Positions 17,690 through 25,663 of a DNA stretch of 64,000 nucleotides are shown here, one piece after another. The DNA is taken from the NCBI RefSeq assembly GCF_005503555.1, contig NZ_SCNG01000007.1:124001-188000 (forward strand), written 5' to 3'. The notes under the pieces were generated by a model. The model was not told where the DNA came from and made no database searches. It worked only from the letters and a program-made list of their open reading frames with translations. A program made the position numbers and the translations under genes. Source of the DNA: Rudaea sp. 3F27F6 (lineage in GTDB: Bacteria; Pseudomonadota; Gammaproteobacteria; Xanthomonadales; Rhodanobacteraceae). Each line of letters starts with the position of its first letter. Position 1 is the stretch's first letter.

Positions 17690-17813
17690 CCGGTTCAGCT
17701 GGAGATCCCGTTCGGCGTTCGTACTTCAACTCGGCGCGTATTTGCGCCTTCAACCACTTTTTCATCGGGTTGCGAGACAGGCTTGTCTTGCGCGCAATCT
17801 CGCTGATCGGCAT
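17690..17813 (-). pseudogene. IS21-family transposase, N-terminal helix-turn-helix remnant
   Basis: Reading from 17813 on the minus strand gives MPISEIARKTSLSRNPMKKW, the helix-turn-helix start typical of IstA-type transposases. Similarity fades after about 40 residues, near the junction with the IS110 fragment. Nothing of the catalytic domain or of istB is present. Confidence 0.6.
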
Positions 17814-17941
17814 CTCTCCCGGAAGTATATTTCAGAGGAAAACGAAATAGCATCCTTTGCTTGCCACCTTCTGTGACGGTCGTTCGATGCTTCGCCCGAG
17901 TGACCTGTATGGAAGTGCTCTGGATAAAATAGTCTCCGGTG

Positions 17942-17996
17942 CGGCGTCTCCGAGCTTGCCGTTGAAGGATTCGCAGTAGCCGTTCCCCCGGCTATA
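17942..17996 (-). pseudogene. IS3-family transposase, internal remnant
   Basis: The minus strand encodes GNGYCESFNGKLGDA, matching the ENGYCESFNGKLRDE block around the last catalytic Glu of IS3 OrfB. Only about 18 codons are recognisable. The fragment overlaps the putative -35 and -10 region of the following iron permease gene. Confidence 0.65.
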
Positions 17997-17998
17997 CT
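17970..17998 (+). promoter_or_regulatory. putative sigma70 promoter of the FTR1 gene
   Basis: TTCGCA at 17970-17975 and TATACT at 17993-17998 are separated by 17 bases. Transcription would begin close to 18004-18006, inside the Fur-box-like sequence. The -35 element matches the consensus at four of six positions. Confidence 0.4.
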
Positions 17999-18003
17999 GC
18001 ATC

Positions 18004-18022
18004 AATGATAACGACTCGCATT
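18004..18022 (+). promoter_or_regulatory. Fur-box-like operator
   Basis: The 19 bases AATGATAACGACTCGCATT resemble common gammaproteobacterial Fur boxes of the form AATGATAACGATTCTCATT. The site lies just downstream of a TATACT -10 element and over the first ATG of an iron permease gene, a fitting position for iron-dependent repression. Confidence 0.5.
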
Positions 18023-19996
18023 CGCAATATTGGGTGTGAACTGCCGATGGCCATCCTTCTGTTGGCTGCGGTAACGACCTTGCCGGTTCGGGCCCAGGAG
18101 GTCAGTTCGACCGTGCCACAAACCTGGCAGATGCTCGATTACCTCGCGACCGATTACGCGGGTGCGGTCAAGAATGGCGCAGTGCTGAGTGCTCCCGAAT
18201 ACGCCGAGATGCGCGAGTTCTCCACCAGTGCGCGCAATCGCATTCGGTCACTTCCGCCGACGCCGGCCTCCGCCGCCCTTGCGGCCCAAGCCGACGCGCT
18301 TATCGCTTCCGTTGAGGCGAAGGCCTCGCCCACGGAGGTGGCGCAAGAGGCCCATGCTCTAGCCGATGCGCTGCTCAAGGCATACCCGGTTCCCACTGCG
18401 CCCAATCAAGCACCTGATCTGGCGCGGGGCGCGGCGCTGTATCAAAGTCAGTGCGCCATGTGCCACGGCGCGACGGGTCAAGGTGATGGCCCCGCAGGCT
18501 TGCAACTTAATCCGCGGCCGGTGAACTTTACCGACCAGACGCGCGCGGATCAGCGCAGCACGCTATCGCTATACGAGGCGATCAGCCAAGGCGTAGAAGG
18601 TACGCCGATGGCGAGCTACGCGGCGCATTTGTCGTCGGATGATCGCTGGGCACTGGCTTACTACGTGGGTACGTTGGCATACACCCACGAAGGTCCGGTC
18701 GGTGCTGCGCCCTGGTCGCATGACATGACGTCGCGCGGGCAGATTGCCAGCCTGAAGGAGTTGTCGCAAACCCGTGTGGCACAACTGATGCCGACACTCG
18801 GCGTTGAGCGTGCACGCGCCATTGTCGGTTACCTGCGCGCACATCCTGATGCCGTCCAGCAATCGTTGACGGGGCTAGCGCTGGCCCGCGGGCGGCTGGC
18901 GGCGAGCTTGGCCGCGTATCGCGCTGGCGATGCAATGGGTGCCACGCAACTTGCACTGTCGGCCTACCTCGATGGTGTCGAGCCGGTCGAACCCCAACTC
19001 AATGCGCGCGATAGTGCGCTGCGCGCTCAGCTGGAAACGGCGATGGGGGCCTATCGCACCACGGTCGCGCGCGTGGGATCGGCGGACGCCGCGACACGGC
19101 AAGCTCAAGAAGCAGATGCTCTGCTTGCACGGGCACAAGACGTCACGGCTGACGCCGCGGGCGACCCCGCCGCCACCTTCCTGGGCGCGTTCACGATCTT
19201 GGTTCGCGAAGGCCTGGAGGCGTTGCTGGTCGTGGTCGCGCTGTTGGCTTTTCTGCGCAAAGCGGATCGGCACCACGCGGTGCGTTACGTGCACGCGGGC
19301 TGGATTCTCGCTCTCCTGATCGGCGGGATTACCTGGGCGCTGGCCCGCTATGCCGTCTCGATCAGTGGCGCCGGGCGTGAGCTGACCGAAGGCTTCTCGT
19401 CGCTGTTCGCGGCAGCGGTCTTGCTCAGCGTCGGTCTCTGGATGCATCAAAAGAGCATTGGCGGCCGATGGCAGGCCTACCTGAAAGAGAAGATGGCCTT
19501 CGCACTCAGTCAGCGGTCAGCATGGTTCCTGTTCGGTCTCGCCTTCCTTTCGGTCTACCGGGAGGTGTTCGAGACGATCCTGTTCTACGCCGCACTATGG
19601 AGCGAGGGACAAGAAGTCTGGCTGTTGAGTGGTATCGCGGCCGGCGCCGTCGTGCTGGGTCTGATCGCCGGGATCTTGCTCCGTACCAGTCGTCGATTGC
19701 CTATCGGAAAATTTTTCTCGGTGAGCTCCGGCTTGATTGCCGTGCTCGCCATCGTCCTCACCGGCAAAGGCGTCGCCGCACTGCAGGAAGCGGGCTGGAT
19801 CTCCGTGACCACCTCGCCGGTACCGCACATCGAACTACTCGGTATCTATCCGACCTGGCAATCGCTACTGGCTCAGGTCGCCGTCATTGTGGTGCTGGTT
19901 GCCGGGTTTGTATTCAACGTGCTTCGCGGCAGGGACGCTCTATCGCCTGAGGCGTCGGCGCAGATTCCTGTCCGCATGGAAGGCGATCGCACATGA
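18005..19996 (+). CDS. cytochrome c-FTR1 family iron permease fusion
   Basis: High-affinity iron uptake protein of 663 residues combining a periplasmic c-type cytochrome and an FTR1 permease. After a signal peptide (cleavage near VRAQE), heme-binding C150-AMC-H154 lies in a cytochrome c domain ending near residue 230; a helical linker follows. From about residue 390 the FTR1 membrane domain has two iron-binding REXXE motifs, REGLE (401-405) and REVFE (519-523). The heme domain probably handles the electron transfer needed for iron transport. The ATG at 18005 gives a signal peptide with basic residues; if transcription begins at about 18004, an ATG at 18047 is the alternative. The next gene overlaps by 4 bases, so they form an operon. 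Confidence 0.9.
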   Translation: MITTRIRNIGCELPMAILLLAAVTTLPVRAQEVSSTVPQTWQMLDYLATDYAGAVKNGAVLSAPEYAEMREFSTSARNRIRSLPPTPASAALAAQADALIASVEAKASPTEVAQEAHALADALLKAYPVPTAPNQAPDLARGAALYQSQCAMCHGATGQGDGPAGLQLNPRPVNFTDQTRADQRSTLSLYEAISQGVEGTPMASYAAHLSSDDRWALAYYVGTLAYTHEGPVGAAPWSHDMTSRGQIASLKELSQTRVAQLMPTLGVERARAIVGYLRAHPDAVQQSLTGLALARGRLAASLAAYRAGDAMGATQLALSAYLDGVEPVEPQLNARDSALRAQLETAMGAYRTTVARVGSADAATRQAQEADALLARAQDVTADAAGDPAATFLGAFTILVREGLEALLVVVALLAFLRKADRHHAVRYVHAGWILALLIGGITWALARYAVSISGAGRELTEGFSSLFAAAVLLSVGLWMHQKSIGGRWQAYLKEKMAFALSQRSAWFLFGLAFLSVYREVFETILFYAALWSEGQEVWLLSGIAAGAVVLGLIAGILLRTSRRLPIGKFFSVSSGLIAVLAIVLTGKGVAALQEAGWISVTTSPVPHIELLGIYPTWQSLLAQVAVIVVLVAGFVFNVLRGRDALSPEASAQIPVRMEGDRT

Positions 19997-20622
19997 GCGA
20001 TTGCAGTTGCCACGCCGAAGCGACCAATGAAGCGGAACGGCGCGTTCTACGTCTCGCGCTCGGCTTGAATGCCACGATGTTCGCGATCGGTTCCGTCGTG
20101 GGTCTGGTCGCGCAGTCGATGGGCTTGATCGCCGACGCGCTGGACATGCTGGCCGATGCGAGCGCCTACGGCATCGCACTGGCGGCGTGGCAGCGCAGTG
20201 CGGGCTTCAAGGCCAACGCAGCCACTCTGAGCGGCACCCTCTTACTCCTGCTTGGGCTGAGCGTGGTCGCCGGCGTCGCATGGCGTGGTGTGATGGGGAG
20301 TCACCCGGACGGCGGATGGATGATAGCGATCGCCTTCGTCTCGCTGATCGTCAATGCGACGGTACTGCGCCTCCTTGGACGTTTCCGCCAAGGCGAAGTG
20401 CATTTGCGGGCGACTTGGCTGTTCACGCGGGTCGATGTTATCGCCAATCTCGCGGTAATTGCCTCAGGATGCCTCGTGTGGGCGCTCCGCAGCCCGGTGC
20501 CGGATCTGGTCATCGGAGCGGCCATTGCGCTCTACGTGCTCAAGGAAGCCGTGAGTATCTTGCGCGAGGCCGGAGAGGCGCGTGCAGCAGCTGCACACGC
20601 CGAGCGTGACGCTCCGCGATGA
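19993..20622 (+). CDS. short cation transporter of the CDF superfamily with atypical metal site
   Basis: A 209-residue membrane protein with about six helices and no C-terminal cytoplasmic domain, as in the short cation transporters often found in czc and iron clusters. It overlaps the upstream permease by ATGA, indicating translational coupling. The first metal motif reads IADALDMLADA, giving DxxxD. The second, normally HxxxD, reads TRVDVIANLA, so the equivalent positions are Asp and Asn. The N-terminus has a CSCH motif (residues 4-7) that could bind a metal. It probably exports or moves a divalent cation across the inner membrane; the metal is not predictable. Confidence 0.8.
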   Translation: MSDCSCHAEATNEAERRVLRLALGLNATMFAIGSVVGLVAQSMGLIADALDMLADASAYGIALAAWQRSAGFKANAATLSGTLLLLLGLSVVAGVAWRGVMGSHPDGGWMIAIAFVSLIVNATVLRLLGRFRQGEVHLRATWLFTRVDVIANLAVIASGCLVWALRSPVPDLVIGAAIALYVLKEAVSILREAGEARAAAAHAERDAPR

Positions 20623-21260
20623 GTTTGTCAGAGGTCTGGAGATCTTTGCAGTCGTTCGATGTCTGCGTCTTCCAATGGATTCACCCCACGGCCGCACCAT
20701 CGCCGACTGTGATGTGGATAGCCTTGGGATTAGCTGAGGGCACGCCGGTGCTGACGGCGGGTTTGTTGATCTGTGCGTGGTGGCTCTCGGCCGGTCGTTA
20801 TCGCCGTGTCGTCGTGCGTGCAGTGGTCTTCGCTGCTATCGCCGTGTTGATCAACGGCCTTATCGGCCTCGCCTGGGACCGCCCACGACCGTTTGTCGCC
20901 GGTGTGGGTCAGGCGTGGTTGGCTCATGCGGCAACGGCCAGCTTCCCCAGCAATCATCTGACTCTGCAATGGGTTGTGGCGGGCGTGCTGTTGCTCGATC
21001 GACGTGCCCGACCATGGGGCATCGGAATCGCGCTGCTGGGATTGCCGATGGCTTGGGCGCGCGTCTATTTAGGGGTGCATTATCCGGGTGACATGCTGGG
21101 CGCCCTCGGCGTGGCAGCGCTGGCCATGCTGGGTAGCCGATGGATTGCTGGTGGCGGAGTCATTTCCGGGTTTCCGGCAGTGCGACCGTACTTCACGCGT
21201 GGCCGTGATCTTCTCCGCAAGGCGCGGACTCGATTTGCAAGGTCGCGTGATGCACATTGA
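20619..21260 (+). CDS. PAP2-family phosphatase (undecaprenyl-diphosphatase/lipid phosphatase type)
   Basis: A 213-residue polytopic inner-membrane protein with the three-part acid phosphatase signature: WDRPRPF, ASFPSNHL and RVYLGVHYPGD, whose His residues are catalytic. Family members dephosphorylate undecaprenyl diphosphate or phospholipid phosphates at the outer face of the inner membrane. It overlaps the upstream transporter by 4 bases, so it belongs to the FTR1 operon. Its 3' end overlaps the convergent czcD-like gene by 68 bases. PAP2 proteins are found in several metal-resistance islands, but their role there is not established. Confidence 0.88.
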   Translation: MSLSEVWRSLQSFDVCVFQWIHPTAAPSPTVMWIALGLAEGTPVLTAGLLICAWWLSAGRYRRVVVRAVVFAAIAVLINGLIGLAWDRPRPFVAGVGQAWLAHAATASFPSNHLTLQWVVAGVLLLDRRARPWGIGIALLGLPMAWARVYLGVHYPGDMLGALGVAALAMLGSRWIAGGGVISGFPAVRPYFTRGRDLLRKARTRFARSRDAH

Positions 21261-22086
21261 AACGCTTCTCCAACATTTCGGCCAGCGTCCCGCGTACCTG
21301 ATCGGCATCCGCACCGGCCCGCAGAACCGCATGCGCGGTCAGCACAGGCTGATTTGAACCCAACGACCAGACATGCAGGTCATGTATCTGATCGACACCG
21401 GCCTGCGCGAGCATCTCCGTACGAAGCGCTTCGATGTCGATCCCTGCGGGCACCCCTTCCATCAGGACATGACCCGCCTCGCGCAACAGCGTCCAGGTCC
21501 GCGGAAGGACCCACAGCCCAATCAGCACGGCGATGATCGGGTCGGCAAGCGTCCAATCGAAAAGCTTGATCAAGGCGGCGGCAATCAGCACACCGACCGA
21601 GCCGAGCATATCGCTCCACACCTCCAGATAGGCACCGCGCACATTGAGGCTGGTTCCGCTGCCGGCGCTGAGCAGACGCATCGAAACCAGGTTGACGACG
21701 AGTCCCAGCACGGCGATCACGAGCATGCCGGTTGACGCAACCTCGGGTGGCTGGCGGAAGCGACCGATGGCTTCCCACAGAATGTAGCCGGCGACGAGGA
21801 ACAGAAGGCTACCGTTGACCATCGCCCCGATCGCCTCCATGCGGGCGTAGCCATAGGTACGGCGGGCGTCCACGGGGCGCCGACTCAGGCGCACGGCAAT
21901 CAACGAAATCGCGAGCGCAATCACGTCGGTCATCATGTGTGCCGCATCCGACAGCAGCGCCAGGCTGTTGGTCATGAGACCGCCGACGACTTCGGCGATC
22001 AGAAATACCGCCGTCAAGCCCAGTGCCCACCATAGGGGTTGTTCGTGCTTGACCTCGCTTGTACCGTGATCGTGTCCCGTGCTCAT
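21193..22086 (-). CDS. czcD: CzcD-like cation diffusion facilitator
   Basis: Inner-membrane proton-coupled exporter of zinc, cobalt or cadmium, 297 residues, with an N-terminal His segment (TGHDHGTSEVKHE), six helices and a C-terminal cytoplasmic domain. The first site has SDAAHMMTD (HxxxD). The second reads LEVWSDMLGS, so Glu replaces the usual His of HxxxD, a variant known in several CDF proteins. The C-terminal domain includes DLHVWSLGS and ends with a His-containing CGEDHGHA tail. It is the last gene of the czc operon, 106 bases after the PII-like gene. Its stop lies within the 3' end of the convergent PAP2 gene. Confidence 0.92.
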   Translation of the reverse strand: MSTGHDHGTSEVKHEQPLWWALGLTAVFLIAEVVGGLMTNSLALLSDAAHMMTDVIALAISLIAVRLSRRPVDARRTYGYARMEAIGAMVNGSLLFLVAGYILWEAIGRFRQPPEVASTGMLVIAVLGLVVNLVSMRLLSAGSGTSLNVRGAYLEVWSDMLGSVGVLIAAALIKLFDWTLADPIIAVLIGLWVLPRTWTLLREAGHVLMEGVPAGIDIEALRTEMLAQAGVDQIHDLHVWSLGSNQPVLTAHAVLRAGADADQVRGTLAEMLEKRFNVHHATLQIESAPCGEDHGHA

Positions 22087-22192
22087 GGGTTTTTCCTGAT
22101 TCCAGTGAGGAGTAACGGCTGCCGCGTCGAGAATCGCGACGAATCGGCTCGCCGCGATACGGTAGGCTTCCTTTTGGCTATCGTAGGCGTGG

Positions 22193-22513
22193 CTACGAGG
22201 CCTTGCTGATAGGTATCGATTGCTCTATCGGACTGACGTAAATCCAGCCGGCGTCGGAGTGACCGGTTCGCCCGAGGCTCCGAATCATGTCCACGGCGCG
22301 ACCCACATCGGCGTCCTCACAGAACACCTCGATCTGGACTTCGCTGATCACCTTGTCGCCGAGCTCGACCGAGTATTCCTGCTCGCGCGCACGAAGTGCG
22401 CGGAGCAGGCCCTTGACGTCGATCAGGCTGAGTTGGTGGAACCCTGCGGCTTCCAAACTATGGATCAGATCAGAAACCCGGTTGCGATGGATAAATGCTT
22501 TGATTTGTTTCAT
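22193..22513 (-). CDS. PII-like regulatory protein of the metal-efflux-associated (PII-NG) type
   Basis: A 106-residue protein of the PII/GlnB superfamily beginning MKQIKAFIHRNRVSDLIHSL. The classic uridylylation motif of GlnB is not evident, and the core region reads GLLRALRAREQEYSVELGD. A group called PII-NG is known from the literature to be encoded with CzcA/CusA-type efflux pumps, and this gene fits: its ATG overlaps the czcA stop by one base (TGATG), and AGGAGA precedes it. It probably senses a small ligand or metal and modulates the pump, in the cytoplasm. That role is inferred from the family and its position. Confidence 0.85.
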   Translation of the reverse strand: MKQIKAFIHRNRVSDLIHSLEAAGFHQLSLIDVKGLLRALRAREQEYSVELGDKVISEVQIEVFCEDADVGRAVDMIRSLGRTGHSDAGWIYVSPIEQSIPISKAS

Positions 22514-25500
22514 CACGAACTCTCCTGAGCATTGCGCTCGGCTCTCGACTCGAGCCATTCGTAAACCACGGGCAGCAATATCAGCGTCAGCAACGTCGAG
22601 CTGATCAAGCCGCCGACCACCACGGTCGCCAACGGGCGCTGAGTCTCGGCACCCACCCCGGTGGACAGGAGCATCGGCACGAGTCCCAGGATGGCGACGC
22701 TCGCGGTCATCAGCACCGGACGCAGGCGCAGTGCCGTGCCTTGCACCACGGCATCGCGCGGCGACAACCCCTTGTCACGCAATTCGTTGAGGAAGCTCAC
22801 CAGCACGATACCGTTGAGCATGGCCACGCCGAACACTGCAATGAAGCCGATCGCCGAAGGCACGGACAGATACTGCCCGGTGACGAACAACGCGACGAGG
22901 CCGCCGATCGTGGCGAACGGCACGTTGGCGATGATAAGCGTGGCGTACTTGATCGAGTTGAACGCGGTATAGAGCAACACGAAAATGAAGAAGATCGTGA
23001 TCGGTACGATCAGCGCCAGCTTGGCCAAAGCGCGCTGCTGGTTCTCGAACGCGCCGCCCCATTCCACCCAGTAGCCGGGCGGCAGTTTGACCTGCTGGCC
23101 AATCGCAACATTGGCGTCCTTCACGAATCCGTCCACGTCGCGGCCGCGCACGTCCATCTGGATCACCGCGTAGCGTTGCAACTGTTCGCGGCGCACGAAC
23201 GAGAACCCTTCGGCGACGCTGACGTCCGCCACTTCGGACAACGGCACCACCGCGCCGGTCGAGGTGCGCAACGGGATGCGGCGCAACGCCTCAACCGAAT
23301 CGCGCGTGGCATCGTCCAAACGCACCGCAATATCGAAGCGCTTCACGCCGTCGAGCAGCACACTGACAGGCTCGCCACCAAGGCCATTGCGCACGAGGGT
23401 CAACACGTCCTCGGCGTTCATGCCGTGTCGCGCCAATTCCTCTCGGTTTACCGCGATGCGGATTTGGGGTTTGCCCACATTCGCTTCCAAGGCCAGATCG
23501 GCCACGCCCGGAACTTTGCTCAAAGCCGTCTTGATCTGCGCACTGAGCTTGTCCAGCTGCGCAAGGTCTTCGCCGTACAGTTTCAGCGCCAGGGTGGCGC
23601 GCACGCCGGAGATCAGCTCCTCGACGCGCATCTGGATTGGCTGGGTGTAACTCGGCACTACGTTGGGCACGACTTTTTCCAGCGTTTCTTGCATCGCGCT
23701 TTCCAGTTGCTTGATGTTGCGGCCGCGGGTCCATTCGCGCTCCGGCTTGAGGGCCGTGTAGATTTCCATGTAGTTGACGTCTGCGGTCTCGCCTTTTTCG
23801 GCACGGCCGATCATCGCCAGCGTGGTTTCCACCTCGGGAAATTGCTTGAATGCCTGCGCGATAACGTTGCTCGTGCGGATCGACTCGTTGAGCGAGGTCG
23901 AGGGAATACCGGTCACGCGCCACATGATCGAGCCTTCCTGCAGTTGCGGCATGAATTCCTTGCCCAGGAAGGGGAAGAGGGCCAAGCCCCCCACCAGCGC
24001 GGCGAGCGCACTGACCACGACGGTCCTTTTGTGCGTCAGCGCCTTGTCCAGAAGGGGGCGATAGATTCGCTTTACTCGCGCGACCAGCCAGGTATCGCGC
24101 TCTTCCTTCGGTTTGAGAATCAAGGACGCCAGCACCGGTATCAGGGTCAGGCTCAGGATCAGCGAGCCGGCCATCGCGAAGGCGATGTTGAACGCCATTG
24201 GCTTGAACATCTTGCCTTCCAGGCCTTCCAGCGAGAACAACGGCAGGAAGACCACGATGATGATGATGATCGCGAACGCGATCGGGTTGGCGACTTCCTT
24301 GGCCGCCGTGAGCACCGCGGCGGTTCGATCGACCTTCTCGCCGTGCTCCAGACGTTCGGCCATGATGCGAAATGCGTTCTCCACCATGACTACGGCGCCG
24401 TCCACCATCATGCCGATACCAATGGCCAGGCCCGCGAGCGACATCAAATTGGCCGACAGGCCAAACTTGTTCATGCCGATGAAGGCAATCAGCATGGCCA
24501 GCGGCAAGGTCACGATGACGACGATCGCCGAGCGTATTTCGCCAAGGAACAGGAACAGAATAATGGCGACAAGAATCGAACCCTCGATTAGCGCCCGTAC
24601 CGCCGTGCTGACCGCCTTGTTGACGAGATCGGTGCGCTCGTAGATCGGTTTAAGCACCATGGTCTTGGGCAACGCCGCGCGCACGATATCAAGCTTGCCC
24701 TTGACTGCCTCGACTACATTTTTTGCGTTCTCGCCGATGCGGGCGAGCGCCTGGCCCATGACGACTTCCTCGCCATCTCGGGTCACGGCACCGAAGCGCG
24801 GCGCCGGAGCCTCCGTCACCGTAGCCACGTCGCGCACATACACCGGGACGCCGTGTTCGGACTTGAGCACGATCGCGCCGATGTCCTGCGCCGACTTCAA
24901 CAAGCCCAGACCGCGAACCAAAAATTGCTCGCGCCCCACGTCCATCACATTGCCGCCGACCTGGCCGTTGTTCTCCGGGATCGCCTTGATCACGTCGCCA
25001 AATCCGAGGCCGCGCGCGTACAAGCGCTGCGGATCGATGCGCACCTGGAACTGGCGCTCGCCGCCGCCCCAGGACGTCACGTCGTCCACGCCCGGTGCGG
25101 TGCGCAGGATCAGGCGGACCGTCCATTCCTGCCACGTACGCAGATCCATGTCGGTGACCTGATCCTTGTTTACACCAGGCGCTCGCTCGACCGTGTACCA
25201 ATAGACTTGGCCTAGGCCGGACGTGTTCGGACCCATGCCTGGCTTGCCGTAACCCGCGGGCAGCCGATCACCGATCTCTTGAAGGCGCTCGTTGACCAGT
25301 TGTCGGGCGAAGTAGATGTTCATGTCGTCCTCGAAATAGACCGACACGTATGACAAGCCGAACAAGCTGACCGAGCGGATTTCCTGCACTTTGGGCAAGC
25401 CGGCCAGCGCCGACTCGACCGGTGTGGTCAGCAATCGCTCCACATCCTCGGCGGCCAAGCCCGGCGACTCCGTATAGACGTTGACCTGTACCGGCGTGAC

Positions 25501-25623
25501 ATCCGGAAAGGCATCGATCGGGACCGTACGCACGGCGCTGAACCCGAGGAACGCCACGACCGCGAAGATGATCAGCACCAGAAATTTGTAGCGCAACGAA
25601 AGTTCGACCAAGCGATTCAGCAT
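22513..25623 (-). CDS. czcA: HME-RND efflux pump inner-membrane subunit, CzcA/CusA family
   Basis: Proton-driven RND exporter of 1036 residues that moves heavy-metal cations from periplasm or cytoplasm out through CzcB and the outer-membrane partner. It begins MLNRLVELSLRYKFLVL, preceded by a GGGGG run; an in-frame ATG 18 bases upstream is less likely. The helix-IV signature near residues 394-413 reads AIGIGMMVDGAVVMVEN. The DGAxxxVEN part matches zinc/cobalt/cadmium pumps, but the usual DFG is GIG, so metal specificity is uncertain. Twelve membrane helices and two large periplasmic loops are evident. Its stop overlaps the PII-like gene, and czcB ends 40 bases upstream. Confidence 0.93.
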   Translation of the reverse strand: MLNRLVELSLRYKFLVLIIFAVVAFLGFSAVRTVPIDAFPDVTPVQVNVYTESPGLAAEDVERLLTTPVESALAGLPKVQEIRSVSLFGLSYVSVYFEDDMNIYFARQLVNERLQEIGDRLPAGYGKPGMGPNTSGLGQVYWYTVERAPGVNKDQVTDMDLRTWQEWTVRLILRTAPGVDDVTSWGGGERQFQVRIDPQRLYARGLGFGDVIKAIPENNGQVGGNVMDVGREQFLVRGLGLLKSAQDIGAIVLKSEHGVPVYVRDVATVTEAPAPRFGAVTRDGEEVVMGQALARIGENAKNVVEAVKGKLDIVRAALPKTMVLKPIYERTDLVNKAVSTAVRALIEGSILVAIILFLFLGEIRSAIVVIVTLPLAMLIAFIGMNKFGLSANLMSLAGLAIGIGMMVDGAVVMVENAFRIMAERLEHGEKVDRTAAVLTAAKEVANPIAFAIIIIIVVFLPLFSLEGLEGKMFKPMAFNIAFAMAGSLILSLTLIPVLASLILKPKEERDTWLVARVKRIYRPLLDKALTHKRTVVVSALAALVGGLALFPFLGKEFMPQLQEGSIMWRVTGIPSTSLNESIRTSNVIAQAFKQFPEVETTLAMIGRAEKGETADVNYMEIYTALKPEREWTRGRNIKQLESAMQETLEKVVPNVVPSYTQPIQMRVEELISGVRATLALKLYGEDLAQLDKLSAQIKTALSKVPGVADLALEANVGKPQIRIAVNREELARHGMNAEDVLTLVRNGLGGEPVSVLLDGVKRFDIAVRLDDATRDSVEALRRIPLRTSTGAVVPLSEVADVSVAEGFSFVRREQLQRYAVIQMDVRGRDVDGFVKDANVAIGQQVKLPPGYWVEWGGAFENQQRALAKLALIVPITIFFIFVLLYTAFNSIKYATLIIANVPFATIGGLVALFVTGQYLSVPSAIGFIAVFGVAMLNGIVLVSFLNELRDKGLSPRDAVVQGTALRLRPVLMTASVAILGLVPMLLSTGVGAETQRPLATVVVGGLISSTLLTLILLPVVYEWLESRAERNAQESS

Positions 25624-25663
25624 GGTGCACCCCCGTTGCATCGATCAGTCAGGAGGATGTTCA

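Larger units (their letters stand above)
17382..18004. other. insertion-sequence graveyard between integrase and iron permease
   Basis: A 623-base stretch without an intact gene. It holds remnants of three unrelated transposases on both strands (listed separately) and ends in a promoter-like element for the next gene. Positions 17382-17600 show no recognisable coding sequence beyond the probable upstream flank of the IS110-like fragment. Confidence 0.75.

Noticed and set aside
22741-24591. 616-codon open frame antisense to czcA
   Set aside because: His/Arg/Asp-rich shadow of a conserved RND gene, with no ribosome site or motif.
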